Shown piece by piece: positions 16,501-33,528 of a DNA stretch of 64,000 nucleotides. Within the stretch, counting starts at the first letter, position 1. Each line of letters begins with the position of its first letter. The DNA comes from Pholis gunnellus (Eukaryota; Chordata; Actinopteri; Perciformes; Pholidae). Under the pieces are notes generated by a model. That model did not search any database. It had not been told where the DNA came from and saw nothing but the letters and a program-made list of their open reading frames with translations. The translations under genes and the position numbers were made by a program. The stretch is from positions 14,485,519-14,549,518 of the forward strand of contig OU342809.1 in NCBI GenBank assembly GCA_910591455.2. The letters run 5' to 3'.

Positions 16501-18772
16501 ATGTCACCATTACGAGGTAATACTTTGAGTTGTTTCTATTTTCAACATAATCGCTGTAGATCATGTATTGTATTTGACCTGATAATTAGGAAGTCTTGTG
16601 TAGTTTAGTCTGCTGAACCAACAGGTAAACACAGTTTTACAAGCAAGCAATGCTTCCAAAAATCAGGTTACCAACACCCAACTAATCCCCCTCTCCTCAG
16701 TCATAGGGTGACACAGTTACTTCACTCCCGGTTTACTTCACATCTTTTAAAATTGCCGGAGGGAACAAATTCTCAGGTGACATATCCTGAATAACAAAAA
16801 GCGCTGTTCGCCTCAAATTATTCATTTGCACCAGGATGCACTCAGTTTAGTTTTGAACTGAAAAGGAGCAAAACGCTGGAGGAAGCAAAGGGAGTCGGAT
16901 TTTTTTTTTAGGATGCTTTTGCATTTAGTTGCGTGACACTCAAGGATCGCAAATAGCAGATTTTGTGGAAACCCAAAGTTTTCTGTGAAACTGTTTGTGC
17001 TTCTCTCTCTGAGGACTTGGTCAGATGTCAGGCAGACAACAAACCACATGGGAATTTTTAATAATACAGAAGAGATGCATTGCTACATGGGAGCAAGGGC
17101 TGGGCATAAACAGATTAGAAGAAAAAACACAGGATTGGGTGAAAGTGAAATGGGGAGTTAGTAATCTCAAATATTAAATAATGAATCAAATCAATTTTTT
17201 TAATGGATTTTGCTTTTGGTTGTTTTGGCGGCTTACAGGATAGTAGTTTTCTGACATTTGAGATCATTTCTATTTCCTTTCTTTCTCCATGTAATCTGTT
17301 GTCATATGGGCCAGAGATAAGAAGGGAGTTTAGCATCAGCCTTTCCTGCTCCACGATATCACATATGTCTAAATCTGTCCCGACATAGGATATGTATGTC
17401 AACTCTCTGACTGGGGCTCCTGGGACAGTCTGGCTTTGAACCTTAAGCTGACTAAGGAATCGTCTATGAGGATGATTACATTTCAACTTCAAAATACAGT
17501 CAAGTTGTTCATGAACTGTCTTTAGTACCGTAAAGAAAAAGTAAATTATGCTGTCGGTACATTGAGGTAAAGGCATTCATTGCTCCACAAGATTTAGTTT
17601 TTGTGTCCTCAGCTAGTGTAGGATTTAACACAGTGGGCTGTGCATGAGGGTGATTAGTTGTGACATAATCTACAGTTGTAATATCAAAAGCCCATGGTGC
17701 TTGCAAAGGCAATAATACATGTCTCGCTAAAAAAAAACATACACACAAATCAATGTGATGATAAATGAGAAGTCACTGGGATGCAGTAATCTGTTCCACC
17801 CTATTAAAGTCGGGACGTGTAGGCCACTGTGCTTCCCCATCAACAGTAATAGGCCAAATCCACAGGGATTTCCTGCCAATCACAGGCTCTTGCTATCTTA
17901 ATGACTTTTCCTCGGAAGCTGATAAAAGTGCTTTTCATCTAAATACGTCAATCTGTTTTGTTTTACTGCACTGAGTAGATGAAGCAACACTACATGGATT
18001 CAAAGCACGAGCAGATCGTGTATTACTGTGGAAATTATTATCATTAAAGAGCACCTGGGACCTCTTAACCCTATTGTTACATGTTGCTGTGAGCTATAAT
18101 CCCCGACCTTAAACATTACCCTTTTCCTTGAAAGCTCATTGATCTTTCAGACATTTTCAGTTATTTTTCAATGCAAGACACGCACGGGCACTCGTGTGTG
18201 TTCTTTCACAATTAAAATAAGAAAGAATGGAGGAAGTGAAAGATGATTTCGCCCAGCAGTGTCACCTGGCTCACTCAACCGTGGACTCTGCCAAATTCAA
18301 TATGTTAATTTCATCCGTAAGCAAACGCTAATAAGAGCAATCACTTGCCTGGTTAAGACTCCAATCAAAATGCTAATTACAATCCTCAACAGTTTGGGCT
18401 TCATTACCCTCCTTTAGTTCCAGTTTTCTGTCTGCGTTCCTTTGGGTGGTTGCCAAAAAGCTAGTGCCGTTGTAAAAATATGTCTGATTATCTTCACTGT
18501 TGAATAGTTCTTACAGAGAGAGCCCACTCACATGCAGCACACTGAAGGCTTGTTTGACGGAGCACTGTAGAATCACAGGGTCGCAGTGATGTGTAAAGTG
18601 GAAGCAAATGAACCATGACCTCATGGACTACAGATGAAAAATGACCTTTTGGTTAACTGTGCCATTTTTCATGCCATGTGTGTTTAATAAATGAACTAAA
18701 CTAAAGGGCATCTCACTATTACAAAAGCTTTCCCAGGATTACAGCTACTCACGGGGGATTCAGCTTTCCCTT

Positions 18773-18799
18773 CAGCAGCAGCAGCAGCAGCAGCAGCAG
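18773..18799. repeat. (CAG)9 trinucleotide repeat
   Basis: Nine pure CAG units in non-coding DNA about 120 bases before the X-box. Confidence 0.93.
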
Positions 18800-18918
18800 C
18801 GCAGGTGGAGAGATTTTGTCTTTTGTTCCACTTTGATCCCCGTCTCTGTCAACCTCCCTGAAACCTCTGCTTTTAGGTCCCTGATTGCCTCAGAAGAAGG
18901 AGGCAAGACACCAGCCCG

Positions 18919-18932
18919 GTTGCCATGGCAAC
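18919..18932. promoter_or_regulatory. Perfect palindromic RFX X-box
   Basis: GTTGCCATGGCAAC is the full 14-base palindromic consensus bound by RFX-family dimers. It lies 1.8 kb upstream of the neto2 start codon, in otherwise non-coding DNA. A random exact match is expected about once per 270 Mb of sequence (4^14), so it is unlikely to be chance. Its target gene is unknown. Confidence 0.65.
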
Positions 18933-20339
18933 AGATGCAGGTTTTAACATATTTGATGTGCAGTAAACAAAGGTGTATCGGTATGTGTGTGTGTGTGTGT
19001 GTGTGTATGAGAGACTAAATGAGTGACAGACAGACGATAGTCGACAACTGTGGCATCTGGTCCTCAGTAACGGCGGGTATTCGTAGAGGCTCGTCCACGA
19101 CTCGCACTTTCTTGCTGCAGTTCAAATGTCACACAGCTCAGGATGAGGCGGTGTCGCAGCAGTCCTTCCAAACCAAACCACGCCCCTCAAAATATACGGT
19201 ACGTGCATCTCTGGGTCAACACTTTCACCTTATAATTAATCGCAAGGAAATAGTGTAATCTTTAAGAACAGACTGATGCAACGTGCATATATTGTAAGGG
19301 TGAGTGTGTTCATCTTCTGCCACATTAATTCACCCCGGGGTTATTACCGTGGAAGTAAAATTGGTCTCATGTTACTAAATAATGATGGCTTTGGAGACTT
19401 TGAAAACATGGCCCCTGGGCTTTCTGATAGGATTTGTTACTCTGTGCTTTGCTGTTTGGGAAGTTTGGTGGCTGCTGTTGTTTTTTCTGTCACATTTATA
19501 TTTGTTTTGCAAGTTTTACGTGAGAAACAGAACTGTATCAGTACCATAACAACAACAGTAGAAAGGCTGGTATCAGATTTTGCCACGAAGAACAACATTT
19601 TGATGAACCAATGTAACGTCATATGGGACATATTGTTGCTGTTTACGGTCTTACTGCTCGTACGTCTTGCTCGTTTTTTTAAAAGAAACTACACACACTG
19701 TTTTGTATGGATGGAAGTGTGAGAGTGAAAGGGAAAGGATGGGAGGATATCACATTATCTCTCTCATTTGCTCCCAGGCATTTGTCAAAGTGAGAATGTC
19801 TTTAGCTGCCTAGTGCACCCAGCTCACATTGTCCTTATCTGTAAGCAAATAAGTCACTGATTTAAAGCAGTTACAATCAGCAAAAAGAGGAATACATCTG
19901 GCAGTGGAACTGTGACAGGTTCAGTCGTAAAAAGGGAACACATCAAGGAAAAATCACCATCCCACCAACTCTTGGCTTCCGTCTTCATCTTTCTGCGGCG
20001 CCAGCTTTTTTAGGCTTTAGGCGCAGCGTGTCCTTCAAGAAAAACAGGGAATGTGCCCTGATGTCTGCTCTACAAAGAAATGCACAGAGTGTGACTGATT
20101 TATGCCCGGTGAGCTTTTTGGCACAGGTGTCCTGTGTGTGTGTGTGTGTGTCTGTGTGTGTGTCTGTGTGTGCGTGTGTCTGTGTGCGTGCGTGTGTGCG
20201 CGCATTTGCCTTCTGGACACTTTCCCTAATCAGCAAATTCATGTTTAAAATATGGGAATTCCTGATGCAATTCATAATTATGCTAAATAGGCTATGAGGG
20301 GATAATCATATTACCTATTACTCATATATGATGATGCAC

Positions 20340-20560
20340 ATGCGCAATCAGCTCTTCCCCCTTCTCGCGCCAACTGAGCCCAATCTTAAAACCGCGAGCA
20401 GCCGCAGATCATCCGTGTATTTGAGACGACAACTCTCAGACTGATAGACTTGAGCGCTGCAGGAAATGCGTCCTTGCGCTGGAAAACTGACCTCATCTGA
20501 CTTTTTTTTTTTTATTCCATAAGAAGGGAATACTGATGGTGAGTCAGAAGTTGTTTTTCT
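20340..20560 (+). promoter_or_regulatory. Candidate neto2 promoter and 5' UTR
   Basis: Contains an E2F-like TCGCGCCAA (20365-20373), an inverted-CCAAT-type CCCAATC soon after, and a CpG-enriched stretch. The start codon at 20739 follows after a 5' leader with several upstream ATGs that end quickly. Confidence 0.4.
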
Positions 20561-20738
20561 GCTCCAGAAGCTTCTCTCATCTCGTCCAATGGAATTAGGA
20601 TGAAAAATGTGAAAGTTGGATTCCGTAAATCGGTGGATCTAACGCGCTCTAATGCGTAGCATTGACAGCGGGATGTGAGGGATACACAGTTGGCCAAGTT
20701 TGAAATCAAATCCCAGAAAACGGACTTCAGCTGAGAGG

Positions 20739-23700
20739 ATGCTTGTAGGTGAGTGGGATAATCCACATTTGCATGATTTAGGCCGTTTGATGATTTATCT
20801 GGGAGAGACGCAAGAGAGGCGGGAGTTTCTAATCTCTGATAATCTTTGTTCGAGTTGTCGTTTTGCTTGACAGACTCTTGACACATTTGTCACACACTTG
20901 GTATTTTCAGGCGCAGTCTGCATTTTGCGGCAAAAAAAAAATTATCATGAAGAAAAAAAAGAAATACGTGCCTTGATTTTTATATTCACGAGACATTTTA
21001 AAAGACAGGAATACGCCCAACTCTGATGATGCACTATGGACTCTTAAAGTAAAGACAACTTTTTAAATAAATAAATGGGCTACAAATAAAAAAAAAACCG
21101 AAAGGGTGAAATCTCTTTCTCGCATCAGCATGCAGTGTCTCTTTGGGCTGCTGCTGCTTCAGTTCCTCATTCACACACTCACACAGATAACAATGTCCCT
21201 GTGGGAGTGGTTACGTGCAAAATATTAATTATATGTATTAAATATATAGTAAAATGTAATTAAGAATTTAGAGGTGAGCAGTTTGCAAACAAGCAGAAGA
21301 CAACCAATAAAGCATCAATAACAACTGATGCAACCTTTAGTGTCAGATGCCAGAACAAAGACCTTAGTATTGTTTGAGAAAATGTCTTTCAAACTAGTCA
21401 CACAAGTCTCACAGTCACATATAACAAACACATTGCAGCATATGATAACTGCTGTTCGTTTGTTTTTTGCCTTGCAGCTTGTGAGAAACCTGTCAACATG
21501 CCACTTTGGTAAAAACTCAAAGAAACATTTTAGTTGCCTGGTGCCCTTGGGCTAGATGCTCCATTTATGTCATATTGTATGTAATAGACACAAATGTGGC
21601 ACAAAATATGACTTTGTGACAAAGACTTATTTATTTCCTGTAAGAGATCTTTGCACAGTATCATGGCAGGCAGTAGCTGTCAACAGTTCCTTACTCTCGT
21701 CCACTGCGTTAGGAACCTTAGGAGGATGTAGAACAAAGAGTTAAGCAAGCAGATGGTAGAAGCAGTGTGTCCTTATTCTGCCCCTGTCAAGCTTTTAAAT
21801 TGTCCTCGCCTGACCTGTTATATACATTCAGAGATTCATCTAAGACATCAAGTATACCGACACATCCTGCTAAGCTCTCTCTGTTTCTTTTATTCCTTGA
21901 TTCTTCTTCACACGCTGTCGGCTTCTTTTGCAGTGTTGATATTTCTCCTGTTCCTTGAGGAAGGATTTGCTCTGGCACAAAAGACTAAAGGTAAGATTGA
22001 TACATTCACTGCACACCTTGGATAGAGGGACTACACTAAAGGAACACCTCAAAATCACCTTCAGTGCTATTTATCAATCTAGATTGTTTTCATGGACATG
22101 AAACTGCCCACAACAAGGTCTGTGGATTGACTTGAGTAACCCGGTCATTATTTCTGGAAAGAGACATTGCTGTTACATTTTTCAAATGTATCTTTTGGCG
22201 CTTTGAACACCACAAGCCGAGTGCCTTATAGTCCCATTTTATTAGAGAGAAGGAAGACGTCTCTATGGTCGATATCTCAACTCACACCAAAACAATCTAC
22301 ATTGATAAATAGCTCTGCAGCTGAGATGAAAATATGTATTTTGATTTTGGGGTGAACTTTCCCTTTAAATTAATACACAAATTGTATTTTAATTAAAGAT
22401 CAGTGACGTTTTTTTGCACAATTAGCTATACAGTTAAATCTCAGGTTTCTATTGCCTTCAAAGTGTATCATCAACTGCGCAAATAATGTTTCCATCATTA
22501 AATGTCAGAATAATTATTGGCTGCCATACATACAGATGGAGGTGCAGGATCAATAGTGGCGAGACCTTCTCAACGGCCGAAGCAATCTCATCACTGCGGA
22601 AACTGGGAACGAAACACAGAAGGTGGCACCTTCAGCTCCCCAAACTACCCGAAAACGTACCCTCCCAACAAGGAGTGCCTGTACGTACTGGAAGGTAACC
22701 AACAACTGAGCCTGATAATTTCACTGCTGTTAAAAAGTTAAGCTTTTGTTTACTGTAAATGTTGAATTAGGTCAGATCCCTCCGATGGAAGTTAAAGGGA
22801 ATCCTTGGAACAAAATAACGCTTGTGTTTGTAATGATCTGTCTTGGTCACACTGGTGTTTGGGTTATTGCTATTTTAGAATTAATTCTGTGTGTTTGAAT
22901 ACTGACCAAGTTTATATCTATAGTCTTTTTACTACAAACAAGCTTGCAGGCAATAGCTTTTTCACATTATCTTGCACACCAAAGAATGCATCAAACGTTG
23001 TTGTCCTTTTGTGCATCAGTTTCCCTGTAATTGCTACTGGAGCTCACACAACAGTCTGACCCACAGTAGTTCTTGGGTAACAATTTGAAAGGAGCAAATG
23101 TTTTTTCACTGCGCTGTCCATTGTGTGGTAGCATTATATGCCTGAGTCACATCTGTGTAGGTGTGAAACATCACTCTGCTTCCCTCAGCCCTGCCCCGCC
23201 AGAGGATAGAGCTGCTGTTCGATCAGACCTTCTACATCGAAGCGTCATTTGAATGTCGTTTCGACCACATCGAGGTGCGGGACGGTCCCTTCAGCTTCTC
23301 GCCACTCATCAATCGCTTCTGTGGCTCAGCCAGTCCCGGACTGGTCCTCTCTAGCGGACGCTTCCTGTGGATCCGCTTCTTCAGTGATGAAGAGCTGGAG
23401 GGGATTGGCTTTCAGGTCCAGTACAGCTTCCCAGCAGGTGATGAAAACACAGTGGAATGGTTTTATTGATCTTTGTATATCAATGTTCTCACTATACCAT
23501 CCTGGTACTTAGTGAATGTTCATCTAGTCTTCTCAAATAATACTTTGATCAAATGTCTCTGCTGTTATTAGCCACTCAAATATCTGTACTTCCGCTGATT
23601 TCCCTCAAAAGATCCTGAGTTTCATCTGCACGTGGGAGGACTCTTAAACCCCATCCCAGGTAGTGCAACCACACAGCTCAGCCTACTCAAATAACTTCAG

Positions 23701-26700
23701 TTGTATCTTTAGCTCAATATGTGATGCAAAGTCACAGCAGCTTCCTTTCACCATCAACTCCAATCACCTTTCTCTTTTCTGTTTTCCCTTTATCTGCCTC
23801 TTGTCACTGTCCGTGGGTCAGATTGTCAGTTTGAGCTGACTGGGGCTGACGGATTGATCCGTTCCAGTCAGGTGGAGGAGGATTATAAAGTGAAGCCAGA
23901 CCAAGCAGTGGACTGCATCTGGACCATACGAGCCCCTACGAACAACAGGGTATGGCATGTCGCCTGCTAAGGTTTTACATTTCTGCCAGTTATCTTATGC
24001 ACAACAACAGAATAAGCTTTGTTTCTTCAAAAACCCATTATTCAACATTCCCTGACAGTACATCCACAGCGTGACATGTGCGCACATGAGGGATAAAGCA
24101 AACATATGTATTCATAATCCAACACTCAACATAAGTACACATACAATTTAGCTGGCCCGAACTCATTTATATTTGATCCTTCAATGCAGTGATGCCTTCA
24201 AACGTTATGTCATCTTATAGCAAAGCAAAATACAAGTAACTGCATGAAAAATGAACACGTGCAGTACATCTCTCTTCACTGCTTATTCCAGATTTACCTG
24301 CGATTCTTGGAATACCAGATGGAAAACTCAAATGAATGTAAGAAGAACTTTGTGGCTGTTTATGATGGCAGTAATGCCATTGAGGACCTAAAGGTAATAT
24401 ATTTTGTAATGTGTGTAATAAAATATATTGAGCTACTGCAGCCAGTAAAATCACAGTACCTCAATACGATGCAGTGTATTTATTGCACATTGTATTGCAT
24501 TATACTCTGTTTTTCTCTCCTTTTGCTACACAACAGAGTTTATCTTTTTTTTCTTTGTCACACACGCTCATTTTATTTTTAATATTTTGAAGTTGCAACT
24601 ATTCTACAGACCTTGGCCTCAATGAGACTACACATCCAAAACTATACGAGAAAATGGTGTGTGGTTTCTTGCAGGCCAAGTTTTGTAGTACAGTAGCTAA
24701 TGACATCATGCTGGACACCGGAGTGGGAGTAGTGAGGATGTGGGCTGATGAGACAAGCCGTCTCAGCCGCTTCCGGATGCTGTTCACTTCTTTTGCAGAC
24801 CGTGAGTTTCCCCTTCAGAATATTCTGAACCTTTGCCTTTTGCCATTTTTGGTTTTGTCAGTTTCTGCAGCTGTGACAAGCACAGCGTGTGGACTGGATG
24901 TATGATGTGAACAGATTTGTAGCAGCAGCACCCTCCTGTGGTTTCCATTCGATTCTCCAGCTTTTTAAAGAGTAAAGCTTTTTTTGATAGCAGTGGTATG
25001 AAATGCCCAACCCAGTCACAAGAAAAAATACTGACATTGTAAGTTTCAGCAAACCACGGCATATGTTGAATGTTGACGTTTCTGAACCAAAAATAGGTTT
25101 CATATCAGCCTTGTGTCACTCTAGCAGAAACACACAATGCCTTGTGGTTAACATTTTGAAACAATTGGTTCAGTTTAGGCAACAAAACCACTTGGTTAAG
25201 GTTATAAAAAAGATCATGTGTATTTAAATAGTAGTGTAACGACGTAAGGTAACGACGTAACTTAACGACGTACTAACGTAACTAGCGTATGTTGGCTCTG
25301 TTAGCATCGCATACTGATACACCTGTTTGTGTTTCAGCACCCTGTTCAGGCAGTGCATTCTTTTGCCACAGTAACATGTGCATCAACACTTCTCTGGTGT
25401 GCAACGGCATACAAAACTGTGTCTTTCCCTGGGATGAAAGCAACTGCAAAGGTACTCCAGTTGTGCCAAAGCACTTTGCAAATATTTTTTTGAAAATCTG
25501 CTGTGCTGTAGTAAAATGAGTTGTGTAGCGTTATGTAATATGATATATGTTGTGTCAGTCTCTGTTGTTTCACACCCGCTTGAGGATCTCTGGCCCCTTT
25601 CTCTTCTTTTTCTCAAATGTTCCCAAAAAGCAGTGCATACTGGTGAATGTTGGACAGTACAGAATATCCTTACAAAATGTCCTCTTGGAAGGAGAATCAT
25701 GATCTCATCATCTTTGATGCCTTTCTAGCAAAAACACCATTAAAGAATGTTGGCTGTTTAGTGGCTCTTAAGCATCTCAATTGATTGGGTTGGCTATTCA
25801 TCAGTAAAACTGGCTTTTAGTGAAGGCTCTGAATTGTTCCTGGCAACCAAAGATACAGACTGTCCTGATGGGAAGGGCAGCAAGTAATTTACTGAGGTAC
25901 TCACTGCGCCTCTTAATGTCTCTCATATTTTATCTCTCTTTGTCACACTTCATATCCATCATCCAGAGAAAAAGAGCAAAGGTGTTTTTCACCAGATCAC
26001 AAAGACTCATGGGACAGTAATCTGTGTGTCTACGGGAGTGGTGCTACTCCTCCTCATCATCTCCATCCTGGTGCAAGTGAAACAGCCACGAAAGAAGGTA
26101 ATATAGAGTGATGTTATTTTTATTATTTAGTGTCGCATCACAAAATATTGGTGTATAAATAGCTAATTTATCAAGTGTGTTGAATCATAATTTGGTGTTG
26201 GTTAGGTGTTGGTACGTAAGAATAACCTGTTCCACCGAGGCGACTTCCAGGAGGTGTTTGACCCTCCGCATTATGAACTCTTTACTCTCAGAGACAAGGT
26301 TAGTTTGATTACTTTGATACATTGTTAGCTGTACATGGTTATTTTATTTTACTCAGCCAACATTATCTTTTTTAGGATATGTCTGGGGACCTTGGGGAGT
26401 TATCAGAAGAACTCCAGTCCCTGCAGGCGCTCAGGAGATCCTCATCAGGCTCACGCTGCATTCACGAACACCACTGTGGCTCTCAGGCCTCTGTCAACTC
26501 CGTCAAAGCCAGTCAAGGTGCACACGAAATGGGCAGAGGATCCCTGGAGCTTCCCCCTTTCAGAGGGGACCTTCAAAGCGCATTACCTCCCTCCAGGGAC
26601 TTGAACAGCAGTATGCGGAAGAAGAGCTGGCCTAGTATGAAACCAGGACGAATGCAAGGCCATCACGGTATGGGGGATAGAGCAATGGGGCGGCAGGATA

Positions 26701-26828
26701 GAGTGATGGAGGAGGACGACGAAGAGGAGGAGGAAGATGGAAGGTATGATGTGTATGTACGCAGAGCAGGAAGCCGAAGAGGGAACTATGAAATGGCCCA
26801 GCAAAGATCCTTGTCCATGGACTTCTGA
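20739..26828 (+). CDS. neto2: NETO2, neuropilin and tolloid-like 2, kainate-receptor auxiliary subunit
   Basis: Type I membrane protein that modulates kainate receptors and KCC2. Twelve exons: 20739-20748, 21934-21990, 22536-22694, 23189-23437, 23612-23659, 23822-23949, 24292-24393, 24675-24801, 25338-25451, 25967-26097, 26206-26298, 26376-26828. They sum to 556 codons plus stop. Exon 1 codes only MLV plus one base; with exon 2 it builds the signal peptide MLVVLIFLLFLEEGFALA. CUB1 follows (CGNWERNTEGGTF to QVQYSFPA), then CUB2 (CQFELTGADG to FRMLFTSFAD), an LDL-receptor class A module (CSGSAFFCHSNMC to DESNCK), and one membrane span (VICVSTGVVLLLLIISILV). The cytoplasmic tail has NNLFHRGDFQEVFDPPHYEL and ends SLSMDF, close to the human SISIDF end. 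The 3' UTR runs to AATAAA at 27183-27188. The exon 1 call is the least certain part. Confidence 0.93.
22036..22368. mobile_element. MITE with long terminal inverted repeats in neto2 intron 2
   Basis: The left end, TAAAGGAACACCTCAAAATCA at about 22037, is the imperfect reverse complement of the right end, TTTTGGGGTGAACTTTCCC then TTTAA, at 22347-22368. Inner arms also pair: GCTATTTATCAATCTAGATT (left) with AATCTACATTGATAAATAGC (right). The flanks are CTAA and TTAA, compatible with a TTAA-targeting (piggyBac-like) transposon. No transposase inside, about 333 bases. Confidence 0.65.
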
Positions 26829-27182
26829 AAAGAAAAAGGCAAGGTTGGCACTGTAAATACTGCAGCGAGAACTTTTCAATCAGAGCCACAATTTGGGGGC
26901 AATCCTTGACTTCTCTTTTTTCACTCGCCTCCTTCACAGCGAGGTTGGGAAATACAGGGTCTGTTACAGAGCAGTTCTTCAGGATTAAAAAACAAGTTGA
27001 AGAGACTTGAGCACTGCCAAATGTATTCGAACTCTGAATCATATTTGGGATCAGTGTAAAAGTGAAGACAGATAATTATGCTGTGTATTGTTCTTGTTTT
27101 CAATGTATTTTGTCAAAAAACATTTTATTGTAAAGCAAATTGATTTTGTTGATAAATGTATTCAATCAGTGTTCAGGCTGTG

Positions 27183-27188
27183 AATAAA
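27183..27188 (+). terminator. neto2 polyadenylation signal AATAAA
   Basis: Canonical hexamer 355 bases after the neto2 stop. Confidence 0.6.
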
Positions 27189-27199
27189 TGTTTTAAGGA

Positions 27200-29440
27200 A
27201 GTGTGGTTACCTTTTAAGGATGTAAAAATGTAAAAATCACCTCTCAGTTTCTGTTCATCTCTTATCACCTGTATTAAAGAATATATTATGTACATTTCGG
27301 CACCCATGTTGGTTTATAATAAGTATCATCATGCCTTTGAGTGAGTCAGAAGTCGAGCAGTCACTGATGTCCCTTCTAGGAGGCAGGTGTGTGTGTGTTG
27401 ATCAGGAATCTTCTAAAAGGTGTGTCACACAGGTATGCTGGTTGGAACTTCCCTTATAATGTTAATTGTCAGTATTATGATGAGTGCTATGTTTTATACT
27501 ATACGTATATAACCCCCAAAAGCCCCAGACTGTTTGGCATTGGCAAAGTCTAACCTTCAGTTTCATTTTTAATTTTGCCTGTAGACACGGATGTTTTTTT
27601 TTAACTTGTCTAATGGAGATTAAAAAAAAACCCAGACCATGTAAAAGTTATTAACTGATTAAGTCAAAGATCCGTTTCCTGTTATTTTCCCCCAAAGGAC
27701 AACAAATGCACATGTGCACAGTGTACACCTTTGACAGATGGCTACGATAGACTTTTAGCCCAATGAGAATGTTGATAAGAATGTGTTCAGCATGCCAAAC
27801 TACTTAGATGACCTTGGAGCTGGAAGATTAAAACACATTCAGACATCCATATTCAGAAAATTCACTGGGCAGATCATTAATGGAGCAACTATGCATACAC
27901 ACAGAGACAAACATGAACATCCAGTGTTGTCACTACATTATGGGTGCTGTTTATGTCCGTGAGCCCTGTCATACTCAAGAAGAATAATGAATAATAAAAG
28001 GTTTGCTCTGGTTGGCTCCTTTCTACTCATGAACAAAAGAATAACAATAAGACCAAACAGTCCGTAGGTGTGAATGGATCATTAATAATAACTTGTACTG
28101 AGCTGCTTAAAGGCTTCAAAAGGTGGCCATATATGTAAAGGAAAAGGATTTATCAAATCTCTTTCTTTCCCAGGTACTGTAAAGCTGCTGAATCTTTTTA
28201 CTTTTATCACATGTTATCTATAGGTAGGATATCTGGGGCACATCAGAGGATTGCTCCAAAGAAATTAAAATGAGATCAGAAGGCACAGGTGATGCATGCT
28301 GCATGGCTTTTTATCATAAAACGACTCAACAATTTGGATCTGTGATAATTGCTCAACCTATCGTACAAGGGAACGAACACATCGGAAAAACAACAGCAAC
28401 TTGTTACAAAACAGGCAAATCGTTTTGGACACATCTCATCTCATATAACTGTGTTGAGTACATCCCTTATGTTATAGTGTGTGCGTCACCCTCATGTAGG
28501 CGACTGTGTGACCTTCAGCAAAGAAAGTGAACATCAAGATGACTTTACAGTACAGTAGACAAATGAGTGAGTCAGGGGATCAAGCACCAACAGGTTGGCC
28601 TGCAGTCTGTCAACCATTAACAGAGACTTCAACTCAGAGACACACACATGCTTAAACATGACCATGAAGTTTAGGATATTATAACGCTACATTGTACTGA
28701 TCCTTGTGCGTGTGCTTGTGTGTGTGAACACTGAACAACCATATAACATGTATGTCTGATGTGTGACTTCAGTTACACAACAGCACACTATTCTTTATGA
28801 GATACATGTATGGTTGCACACAGACATGACACCTTCTTTGTCTGCAGCAACTCAGCATTCCTCTCTGTTCCAACTCATAAATGCCCCTCAGACTGAACTC
28901 TGTTGTATAAGTGACACACGCTTCTGAAATGACACGGCGGTGAATGCAGATTATGCAACCCTAACAGGTTTTTCATAATTCTTGTCTTGAACTACAGAGG
29001 GACTGTTGCATACCAAGTCAATTATTAACACGTGGTTAAAAAGCACTTTGTAAATACATGTGATAAAATATGACAAAATAACTATATCCATAATTCCTGA
29101 TGGCATCTTTTAAATCTGAATAAAACAGTACATTTATAGCACATATATAAATACAACAAAATTCATCCAGAAGTCCTTTTTGTCCCCATTTATACAAAGA
29201 AATATGCTACCATACGCGACTTTGCTTAATTCATGAAAAAATCAGCAACTGCAAAGAAAAACACTGCATCAGTTGTTGTTGTTGTTTTTTAAAAAGAGTC
29301 TTTGTGTGTCCTTCATCTTTTTCTTCAGCCCACAAATGAGATCATTTTGTGTTTCAGTCTAGATTGACGTGAAGTCATGAAGTGTGCAGGCATGGGGTCA
29401 GTCTGCCTCAGGCCAGTATGTTGTTTCTGCAGCACAACAA
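27200..29440. other. Spacer between convergent neto2 and TMEM116-like genes
   Basis: AT-rich and without a supported exon. It presumably holds the 3' UTR of the minus-strand TMEM116-like gene near its right end; no single polyadenylation hexamer stands out. Confidence 0.5.
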
Positions 29441-29447
29441 ATGTCTC

Positions 29448-33528
<4,081 letters not shown>

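Larger units (their letters stand above)
13620..20340. other. 6.7-kb gene-poor region between cyren and neto2
   Basis: No recognised coding exon. It holds a (CAG)9 run, a (TG)n run at about 18981-19006, a palindromic X-box and a compound (TG)/(TC) repeat at about 20130-20200. AT-rich stretches with TAAT cores (for example about 14560-14640 and 18290-18400) look like candidate conserved non-coding elements, but this rests on texture alone. Two overlapping minus-strand ORFs at 17115-17748 have coding-like composition; see findings. Confidence 0.55.

Noticed and set aside
19276..19722. 148-residue plus-strand ORF with two hydrophobic stretches
   Set aside because: AT-rich composition and no recognisable domain or regulatory context; not supportable.
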